A stretch of DNA of 6,370 bases, from positions 1 through 6,370 of the forward strand of contig JAJXZM010000178.1 of the NCBI GenBank assembly GCA_021780055.1. Reading direction: 5' to 3'. Of this stretch, positions 1 through 3,989 are shown in pieces. Both the position numbers and the translations under genes were made by a program. Source of the DNA: Acidobacteriota bacterium. Lineage in GTDB: Bacteria; Acidobacteriota; Terriglobia; UBA7540. The first letter of the stretch is position 1; each line of letters opens with the position of its first letter. The notes beneath the pieces were generated by a model that saw only the letters and a list, made by a program, of their open reading frames with translations, was not told the origin of the DNA and did not search any database.

Positions 1-98
1 TATGGCAACTGAGCGCTGCCGCCCGCCAAGCCTTGCGGCGGATGCGTCGCCGGCCCACGCTGGTCGCCGCATTCTGGAAACAGGCGGAGTTGTTCTGA
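1..98 (+). CDS. Possible 3' end of an unidentified gene (5' end outside window)
   Basis: Reading from base 3, a frame stays open to a TGA at 96-98 and gives about 31 residues, rich in Ala, Arg and Leu, ending W-K-Q-A-E-L-F. Codons are strongly G/C-ending, as expected for a real gene in GC-rich DNA, and the tail reads like a basic amphipathic helix. No family can be named from so short a tail. A competing frame from an ATG at base 2 runs to a TAG at 125-127, so the choice of frame is not secure. Extending the contig to the left would settle it. Confidence 0.35.
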   Translation, partial: WQLSAAARQALRRMRRRPTLVAAFWKQAELF

Positions 99-126
99 GT
101 GTCACTATATTATGTAATCCTCTTTA

Positions 127-399
127 GTGGACGGCGATAGCAGTGTTGAGGAGATTCTTTCAGGAGTTTCCGGTGGCCTTTTTTGCACCTGGATTCCAAC
201 GAGATACAGCTACAAGCACAAACTCGCCCTGTGCTGTGCTCAGGCCATTCGGGAACTTGGCGAGCTCCCATGTACTCCGGCGGCCCGGGCCGCTGTAATG
301 GGGCGTGCAATGGAACTCTTGCGCGAAAGACATGGAGTTAACGCCCCGCGCGGCTGGTACCCCGTGATGAAACAACTCCGCGCCAGGGACAAGGAGTGA
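127..399 (+). CDS. Small hypothetical protein, 90 aa
   Basis: The frame follows a TAA at 115-117. GTG at 127 is the first usual start codon, but no Shine-Dalgarno sequence precedes it, so the true start is uncertain. The product is 90 residues with no signal peptide or membrane segment. The second half looks best conserved in style: an Arg/Ala-rich amphipathic helix (about residues 50-70, T-P-A-A-R-A-A-V then R-A-M-E-L-L-R-E-R), a compact turn N-A-P-R-G-W-Y-P-V, and a short basic helix to the end. Two adjacent Cys sit near residue 36. I do not recognise the family. The TGA at 397-399 overlaps the GTG at 396 that opens the following frame, an arrangement typical of translational coupling. That suggests the two were one operon. 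A DNA-associated role is only an inference from the basic helices and the HTH neighbour. Confidence 0.5.
   Translation: MDGDSSVEEILSGVSGGLFCTWIPTRYSYKHKLALCCAQAIRELGELPCTPAARAAVMGRAMELLRERHGVNAPRGWYPVMKQLRARDKE
391..396 (+). promoter_or_regulatory. Shine-Dalgarno-like AAGGAG at the end of the small ORF
   Basis: AAGGAG lies 9 bases upstream of a GTG at 406, which opens a 48-codon frame ending in TAA at 550-552. It also partly overlaps the GTG at 396. It is the only strong ribosome-binding-like site in the first 1.2 kb. It could serve a start for the downstream HTH frame or a short leader ORF; which is unclear. Confidence 0.3.
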
Positions 400-981
400 C
401 CGGGCGTGGCACTGAGTCCACGAGCTTCCAGTCAACACGCCAAGTACGTGAATTTCCGCGGTCGGCTGCAGAACAAACTGGGAGGTCACCTGCCAAGAGT
501 CCGGGATTTAAGCCGTAAAAACGCATTAGTGAGCTGGTGGATCATGGGCTAAGCTCGGCACAAATCTCTCGGGTGGAGAACGTTCCCCGAGCTACGGTGA
601 ATCGCGCAGTCGGGCCGGCATCTGCTTCAGAACTTCTGGTTGGAGACCGCATCAAAGCCCTAGAATATCGCATAGGGGCCCTCGAAGAACGGGCGACTTT
701 AAGCAAGGACTTTATGGAAATAGTTGCCAAAATGTCCGGCTTTCTAGGCTCTAATTTTCGCGATCAACTCACCGCAATCCTCCGCCGATGGCCAAAGTCT
801 CTCTCAGCTGCAAACGTCGCAGTCACATGCCGTGCTGAAAACAGGCAGATAGTTGTGGTCATCCCCGGTCGCCCCCCACAGGTGAAGAAGCCCATCTTAG
901 GCACTTCAACCTCCCTTGGCGAATCCAACAAAACTTTCGGCAGGTGGCGGCCAAGAACCACAGACAAGGTGAAGTCGGATG

Positions 982-1027
982 TCTATAATCTGCACACAAC
1001 CACCTCGAAAGGTGTCCGGAATGTGCA
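982..1027. repeat. Repeat unit 1: paired 13-mers 33 bp apart with a small hairpin linker
   Basis: The 13-mers at 982-994 and 1015-1027 each match TGCAGATTCTGCA at 9 of 13 positions, with the 3' TGCA intact in both. The linker is 20 nt, 11 longer than in units 2 and 3, and the extra sequence includes CACCT-CGAA-AGGTG (1001-1014), a 5-bp stem with a tetraloop. The longer linker still keeps the two sites in helical phase. Confidence 0.45.
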
Positions 1028-1073
1028 TGTCGCTTCCCCAAAGATTGGCTATTCTCCTTTCATATCAAGGCTT

Positions 1074-1108
1074 TGCAGATTAAGCACAACCACGGCGCAG
1101 AATGTGCA
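1074..1108. repeat. Repeat unit 2: paired 13-mers 22 bp apart
   Basis: TGCAGATTAAGCA at 1074-1086 matches the consensus at 11 of 13 positions and CGCAGAATGTGCA at 1096-1108 at 10 of 13. The linker is 9 nt. The block is preceded by T-T, as in unit 3. Confidence 0.55.
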
Positions 1109-1152
1109 TCGTCTCGCCTCAAGATAGACTACCTACTTGTATTTCAGGGATT

Positions 1153-1187
1153 TGCAGATTCTGCACGACCACCGTGCAGATTATGCA
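1153..1187. repeat. Repeat unit 3: best-preserved pair of 13-mers, 22 bp apart
   Basis: TGCAGATTCTGCA (1153-1165) is a perfect 6+1+6 palindrome. TGCAGATTATGCA (1175-1187) differs from it at one base. Bases 1160-1180 also form the inverted repeat TCTGCAC-N7-GTGCAGA. The unit lies just outside the stop of the upstream HTH frame and shifts reading frame relative to unit 2, which favours a DNA-level rather than a protein-level role. Confidence 0.6.
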
Positions 1188-1232
1188 TAGGCTCATACTG
1201 CGACTGGGTAAATCCGTTCGGCAAACTTTTAG

Positions 1233-1397
1233 CTCATACACCGCCCTTTGGCACCTTGGGTTTACTGGGCGCAGCCCCGACCATCGGCATCGCTTCTTCA
1301 GGGTAGGCAATTGCTGCAGGAACTGCAGTACCGCGGGTTGTCCACTGCCACAAAGCTCGTCCGGCATGCCAAACGCCTAAAGCGGCCCTACAGATAA
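1233..1397 (+). pseudogene. Possible relic of an IS21/ISL3-type transposase segment
   Basis: An open stretch between TAG at 1230-1232 and TAA at 1395-1397 has no start codon of its own. It encodes L-L-Q-E-L-Q-Y-R-G-L-S-T-A-T-K-L-V-R followed by H-A-K-R-L-K-R-P. The spacing of Leu, the E-L-x-x-R-G turn, the following Val and the terminal R-x-L-x-R resemble the segment just after the HTH in IstA and ISL3 transposases (pattern L-x-x-E-I-R-x-R-G-Y-x-G-S-x-x-x-V-x-x-Y-L-R-x-L-R). The upstream part does not continue the family convincingly and stops are frequent around it, so it would be a decayed fragment. The antisense frame of the same DNA is also open (1234-1416), which weakens the call. Confidence 0.22.
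1315..1327. repeat. Additional TGCAG-N3-CTGCA palindrome resembling the repeat 13-mer
   Basis: TGCAGGAACTGCA matches the TGCAGATTCTGCA motif of the 982-1187 cluster at 10 of 13 positions and has the same palindromic arms. It stands alone 140 bp downstream, has no partner 22 or 33 bp away and sits in possible coding DNA, so it may be coincidental. Confidence 0.25.
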
Positions 1398-1615
1398 CCC
1401 ACGGGCGGTTGGGGATCTAGGTGTGCATCGATCAGATGACATTAAGGCCTTGATCGCCGTTGGCTACCGAATAGAAATTCTCAATCATCCCAGGGGGTAG
1501 AGTTGGGCTGCCAACCCAGCCTTCTTAGGACTGACGAAGAGAGTCCCATCGTACCCAGGGTCAAGACAATACCCGCCGAGGTCAATGACCGCGGTCTGCG
1601 GCCGTATTTACTTGC
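1398..1615. other. Gene-poor stretch with no supported gene
   Basis: No convincing gene was found. A short plus frame from 1381 to the TAG at 1498-1500 reads naturally at its end (D-D-I-K-A-L-I-A-V-G-Y-R-I-E-I-L) but lacks a start with a ribosome-binding site. It may be another fragment of decayed coding DNA. A small perfect hairpin with a 7-nt loop lies at 1502-1520. No insertion-sequence ends or target duplications were recognised. Confidence 0.4.
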
Positions 1616-1798
1616 CTATTTGGGAAGGCCCGAACCACCTGTGTGCTTTTCAATCTTCTTGTTAATGGCCTTCAGCATGCCATTAACCTCACCTTCAGCC
1701 GAGACTGCCATGAATGAAGCTCTTACATAGTCCTCCCAAACTTTGCGGCGTCTCGGTTCGCCGGTGAAAAGCCCTACGTTGCACGTATTTCGAACCAA
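1616..1798 (-). CDS. Possible small hypothetical protein, about 60 aa, or gene fragment
   Basis: The minus frame is open from 1882 down to a TAG at 1618-1616. The TTG at 1798 is the only usable start seen, with no clear Shine-Dalgarno sequence. The C-terminal part reads like a real helical protein: T-G-E-P-R-R-R-K-V-W-E-D-Y-V-R-A-S-F, then A-E-G-E-V-N-G-M-L-K-A-I-N-K-K-I-E-K. The open frame upstream of the TTG (S-N-P-S-G-L-A-R-I-L-V-R) also looks protein-like, so this could be the 3' end of a truncated gene. It is oriented like the three large genes to its right and lies 175 bp beyond the last of them. The plus strand is partly open here too (1503-1730) but gives a less natural protein. Family unknown. 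Confidence 0.3.
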   Translation of the reverse strand: MVRNTCNVGLFTGEPRRRKVWEDYVRASFMAVSAEGEVNGMLKAINKKIEKHTGGSGLPK

Positions 1799-1973
1799 TA
1801 TCCGTGCCAGCCCCGATGGATTTGAGTATTGTGAGCCACTGCAAAGCCCCGCAATTTCAGAATTGTCAAGCCTGCCCCCTCCTCAACCGAACCCCCTTTG
1901 AAATAACCGGACTTGGCGTTCGGCTAAGAGCATCTGGGCCGACATCGGAATGCACAAAGAATCTTCAAATCCA
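1799..1973. other. Intergenic stretch downstream of the 264-aa exported protein gene
   Basis: Nothing with a clear function was found. A weak inverted repeat CCGA-TG-TCGG (around 1940-1949) has no following T-run on either strand, so it is not a convincing terminator. Minus-strand coding-like sequence continues into the left part, up to a stop at 1885-1883. Confidence 0.4.
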
Positions 1974-2768
1974 TCAGGAGCCGGGCAACGGAGCGGAAGC
2001 CTGGCACGGAGGAACCGGACGACCGGGACCGACAAACATGCGATCTGGCGGAGGCTCCTCAGCTTGTATATCCTGATCCTGAAAGTTCAGTTGAAAATAC
2101 CACTCAAAGCTTTGACGCTGGGTAACGTCCCCTGCGGGGTTGGTTCCCGTAACCACATCATCAAAGTAGAGACCGAGGGTTCCATTCGAAGGCAATGTGT
2201 TTACCGCCGGCCCATATACAGCTACTTGTTGCGAACCCCGGGGTGGAATTATGGCATTGACTAGGTCAGCCCAAGCCCCCTGATCTACAGCCATATCTTT
2301 CCCCGCGACCTGATACCGGACAACCATTCCGCTGCCGCGGAACACGTGGTCCATTTCATTATCAACTGTCACCAGAAACTCAAGCCGCGACGGAAGCACT
2401 TGGGCGACAGGAGTACATGTGCGTTCGATGAACACGTCCGTTTGATTGTGTGGAAGAAGGAATGCCTCTTTGAAACCCGGGTTTGTACGCTGCGCATGGG
2501 AGATGTAAACAACGCCAACTTTGTATGACACCAGACCGACAGAAATCCGGACATTACCTTTCTCCTGAGAAAGGTTCGTTCCTGCAAGCGGGGTTACGGT
2601 CGGCAGTTTTGCCGACATCTCTATTTCCTGTGGAGCGGGTGGCTCCTTTTTGGTTTTCTTGCCTGCCAACAGCGGACTTATGGTACCCTCACCGGCCAGG
2701 ACGGCAAGAATCATGAATACCATCAGGCCCGGCCGAAACACCCGGTTGCCTGATCGACAGTTTTTCAT
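1974..2768 (-). CDS. Hypothetical exported protein, 264 aa
   Basis: The start is the ATG at 2768-2766, chosen because AAGGAG lies 5 bases upstream; the longer reading from 2831 adds 21 residues without a ribosome-binding site. Residues 1-36 form a signal peptide or N-terminal anchor: basic start (M-K-N-C-R-S-G-N-R), hydrophobic core L-M-V-F-M-I-L-A-V-L-A, possible cleavage near S-P-L-L-A-G. No lipobox Cys is seen. A Lys/Pro/Glu-rich linker (37-50) precedes a beta-rich body (about 70-232) with alternating strands such as N-V-R-I-S-V-G-L-V-S-Y and S-R-L-E-F-L-V-T-V-D. One Cys lies at about 118. The last 30 residues are acidic then Pro-rich, with one more Cys. I do not recognise the fold; an extracytoplasmic beta-sandwich is a guess. 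It is the last of three same-strand genes for exported proteins and lies 169 bp after the preceding one. Confidence 0.85.
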   Translation of the reverse strand: MKNCRSGNRVFRPGLMVFMILAVLAGEGTISPLLAGKKTKKEPPAPQEIEMSAKLPTVTPLAGTNLSQEKGNVRISVGLVSYKVGVVYISHAQRTNPGFKEAFLLPHNQTDVFIERTCTPVAQVLPSRLEFLVTVDNEMDHVFRGSGMVVRYQVAGKDMAVDQGAWADLVNAIIPPRGSQQVAVYGPAVNTLPSNGTLGLYFDDVVTGTNPAGDVTQRQSFEWYFQLNFQDQDIQAEEPPPDRMFVGPGRPVPPCQASAPLPGS

Positions 2769-2773
2769 AGTTG

Positions 2774-2779
2774 CTCCTT
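2774..2779 (-). promoter_or_regulatory. Ribosome-binding site deciding the start of the 264-aa protein
   Basis: AAGGAG on the minus strand, 5 bases from the ATG at 2768-2766. It excludes the longer in-frame start at 2831. Confidence 0.8.
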
Positions 2780-2937
2780 TTCTATGCATATTTATGAAGT
2801 CTTCAGCCTGGGTTCGCCTCTTGGAAAGCACGGTACCCAGCCCGTTACCCGCTCTGATACCAGTGCAGGGCTCGTTATCTACGCTCGCGGCGAATCATTT
2901 CTTAGCCTTCAAGCATCCTTCGTAGACACAGTCCTGT
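2780..2937. other. Intergenic spacer between the 313-aa and 264-aa genes
   Basis: Mostly featureless. The minus strand is AT-rich just before the ribosome-binding site (CATAAATATGCAT), which could hold a -10 element, but no -35 hexamer at proper spacing is convincing. No GC-rich hairpin with a T-run follows the stop of the 313-aa gene, so read-through into the 264-aa gene is possible. Confidence 0.35.
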
Positions 2938-3879
2938 TTATTTCGTGCGATCAATGCCGAATGTGAAAAGCTTGCCGCCCGTCAGCCCCATTGTCTGGGC
3001 GCTCGTCGCAAAGAAGAAGGCGTACTCCCCCGGTTTGAGATCATCCTTGGGAACAACTTTGTAGACCCCGGGGCGAACGCTTTCAGCATCAAAGGGCACA
3101 TCATCCTTCGAGGAGACTCCGCTCGACACGCCCGTAATACCCGCCCGGCCAACGATGACCTCGCGTGTGTCCTTCTTCTGGTCGAGTTTCACTAGCGAAA
3201 AATCGCTCGGGTTTGTTGGACCTTGTCCCATCGCCCCCGCGGTTGTCGCAAAATAGAAGTAGAAAGTTGGCCGCGGTTCTTGCACGCGAAGAGTAGCTTG
3301 ACGGCCTGGTATGGCCATTTTGTAATTCGCCTTGGCCAGGCCATAGCTCATGGCCATTTTGAACATGCCCCCGGTCTTTTCCCCGGACGATGCCGTCGGC
3401 TCCAATGTGATCATTTGGCGCCCTGCCGGACCTTGCTTCAAAAGATAAATCCCAGGAGCGTGAGGAGAATCTGGATTATTGGGGTCAGCCGGAGGAGTTG
3501 CGGCAGTGGCCGGCGCGGCGGTCGGAGCTCCGCACTCGGCCATCGCTTTCAGGATCTCGTCGCTGACGCCTTCCGATTTTAGCTTGATCAGTTGGCTGGT
3601 GCTGGTGTCGAATTTGCAAGGCGCTGACTTGATTTTTGCAACGATCAGTCCGTCAGACAACTTGGCTTGCACCATCTGAATGACGTCCTCGTTGTGAAGC
3701 ACCTGCACCGAGTTCCCCTGTGCCATGGCAGAAGGTACCATCACCGCGGCGCTGAGCAGATAAAGCAGAAAAACCGAAACGGCCGCAGCGCCGCCCCCCC
3801 GGGCATAGAGACCAACCTTCCCGTTCTTCGCGCAATCAGTCTTTCGAATGAAGTCTCGCCTAACGTCTCCCCATTTCAT
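2938..3879 (-). CDS. Exported protein with an Acidobacteriota-type N-E-D-V-I helical module, 313 aa
   Basis: The ATG at 3879-3877 has AAGGAGG 5 bases upstream. A long basic N-region (1-30) precedes a hydrophobic core, A-V-S-V-F-L-L-Y-L-L-S-A-A-V-M-V, ending P-S-A-M-A before Q-G-N: a good signal peptide with cleavage near residue 53. Residues 61-115 form a compact helical module, L-H-N-E-D-V-I-Q-M-V then L-S-D-G-L-I-V-A-K-I, F-D-T-S-T-S-Q-L-I-K-L-K and G-V-S-D-E-I-L-K-A-M. I have met this pattern repeatedly in predicted secreted proteins of Acidobacteriota. An Ala/Pro linker (117-140) leads to a beta-rich domain (142-313). That domain includes G-I-Y-L-L, an aromatic strand T-F-Y-F-Y-F, F-S-L-V-K-L-D-Q-K-K-D-T-R-E, and P-G-V-Y-K-V then L-K-P-G-E-Y-A-F-F-F. 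The biochemical role is unknown; a periplasmic or envelope location is inferred from the signal peptide. It lies 110 bp after the giant repeat protein gene, on the same strand. Confidence 0.88.
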   Translation of the reverse strand: MKWGDVRRDFIRKTDCAKNGKVGLYARGGGAAAVSVFLLYLLSAAVMVPSAMAQGNSVQVLHNEDVIQMVQAKLSDGLIVAKIKSAPCKFDTSTSQLIKLKSEGVSDEILKAMAECGAPTAAPATAATPPADPNNPDSPHAPGIYLLKQGPAGRQMITLEPTASSGEKTGGMFKMAMSYGLAKANYKMAIPGRQATLRVQEPRPTFYFYFATTAGAMGQGPTNPSDFSLVKLDQKKDTREVIVGRAGITGVSSGVSSKDDVPFDAESVRPGVYKVVPKDDLKPGEYAFFFATSAQTMGLTGGKLFTFGIDRTK

Positions 3880-3884
3880 GATGC

Positions 3885-3891
3885 CCTCCTT
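3885..3891 (-). promoter_or_regulatory. Strong ribosome-binding site of the 313-aa exported protein
   Basis: AAGGAGG on the minus strand, 5 bases from the ATG at 3879-3877. It supports the long N-region of the signal peptide as genuine. Confidence 0.8.
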
Positions 3892-3989
3892 AAATCAAGA
3901 TTCAAATTGTCGCCCCACGCATTCGGTGGGATTCCGGTCGGATAACCGCAATAATGTTAATTGCCTGGCGCGGCGCTTTTCACCATCCG
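3892..3989. other. Intergenic spacer between the giant repeat protein and the 313-aa gene
   Basis: It contains a small inverted repeat, GCAAT-N7-ATTGC, in an AT-rich patch (about 3949-3965) and a GC-rich run (GGCGCGGCGC) just after the stop of the giant gene. Neither has the stem plus U-tract of a good intrinsic terminator, and no clear -35/-10 pair was seen. Confidence 0.3.

Larger units (their letters stand above)
396..1127 (+). pseudogene. Helix-turn-helix / coiled-coil protein, frame interrupted by one in-frame TAA
   Basis: One frame runs from the GTG at 396, which overlaps the previous stop as GTGA, to the TAG at 1125-1127, broken only by a TAA at 516-518. Immediately after the TAA the protein reads K-R-I-S-E-L-V-D-H-G-L-S-S-A-Q-I-S. 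It continues R-V-E-N-V-P-R-A-T-V-N-R-A-V, a good fit to a helix-turn-helix of the 'Leu-x-x-G-x-S-x-x-x-I-A-x-x-x-x-V-x-x-x-T-V-x-R' type. A charged coiled-coil-like stretch follows (I-K-A-L-E-Y-R-I-G-A-L-E-E-R). GTG at 537 can start a 196-residue product without crossing the TAA, but it cuts into the first helix and has no Shine-Dalgarno sequence. The TAA therefore looks like a nonsense mutation, or translation starts at a rare codon such as ATT 525. The C-terminal third is low in recognisable structure, and its end is encoded by the repeat units at 982-1108. A DNA-binding regulator or a mobile-element protein is plausible; neither is proven. Confidence 0.45.
982..1187. repeat. Cluster of three degenerate ~80-90 bp direct repeats, each with a pair of palindromic 13-mers
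   Basis: Three units begin at 982, 1074 and 1153. Each holds two copies of a 13-mer close to TGCAGATTCTGCA, separated by a linker containing C-R-A-C-C-A-C. Copies start at 982 and 1015, 1074 and 1096, and 1153 and 1175. Spacing within pairs is 33, 22 and 22 bp, so both sites of a pair face the same side of the helix. The spacers between the units at 1028-1073 and 1109-1152 also resemble each other (A-A-G-A-T then C-T-A and T-C-A-r-G-G), so whole units were duplicated. The consensus is an odd palindrome (TGCAGA-T-TCTGCA), as expected for a dimeric protein. The first two units are inside the 3' end of the HTH frame and the third lies past its stop. Function unknown; an operator, an integrase-arm region or replication-type iterons are all possible. 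Confidence 0.6.

Noticed and set aside
2..127. 41-codon plus frame from ATG at base 2, whose TAG overlaps the GTG at 127
   Set aside because: Its composition is less protein-like than the competing frame ending at 98, and the ATG sits at the window edge with no visible ribosome-binding site.
160..489. Minus-strand 109-codon ORF
   Set aside because: It lies opposite the 127-399 gene, whose protein is more natural; no ribosome-binding site or recognisable motif.
982..1187. CRISPR array
   Set aside because: Only three units, the repeats are imperfect, and the spacers between units resemble each other instead of being unique.
982..1187. Integron attC sites
   Set aside because: The R'/R'' core sites (GTTRRRY and its complement) are absent from the unit ends.
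1234..1416. Minus-strand open frame ending P-S-K-P-K-V-P-K-G-G-V
   Set aside because: It reads naturally at the end but has no good start or ribosome-binding site and lies opposite the possible transposase relic. The two cannot be told apart without a search, so it is not listed as a gene.
1494..1520. tRNA-Gly-like piece: GGTAGAG followed by a 5-6 bp stem with the 7-nt loop CTGCCAA (anticodon-like GCC)
   Set aside because: No acceptor stem, no T-arm or GTTCGA motif, and spacing between the D-arm-like and anticodon-like parts is about 2 nt short. At most a coincidental hairpin or a tRNA scrap.
1503..1730. Plus-strand 75-codon ORF
   Set aside because: It overlaps the more protein-like minus-strand frame at 1616-1798; no Shine-Dalgarno sequence and no recognisable motif.
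3949..3980. Intrinsic terminator after the giant gene
   Set aside because: The GC-rich run is not self-complementary enough and is not followed by a T-tract on the minus strand; the GCAAT/ATTGC repeat is only 5 bp.
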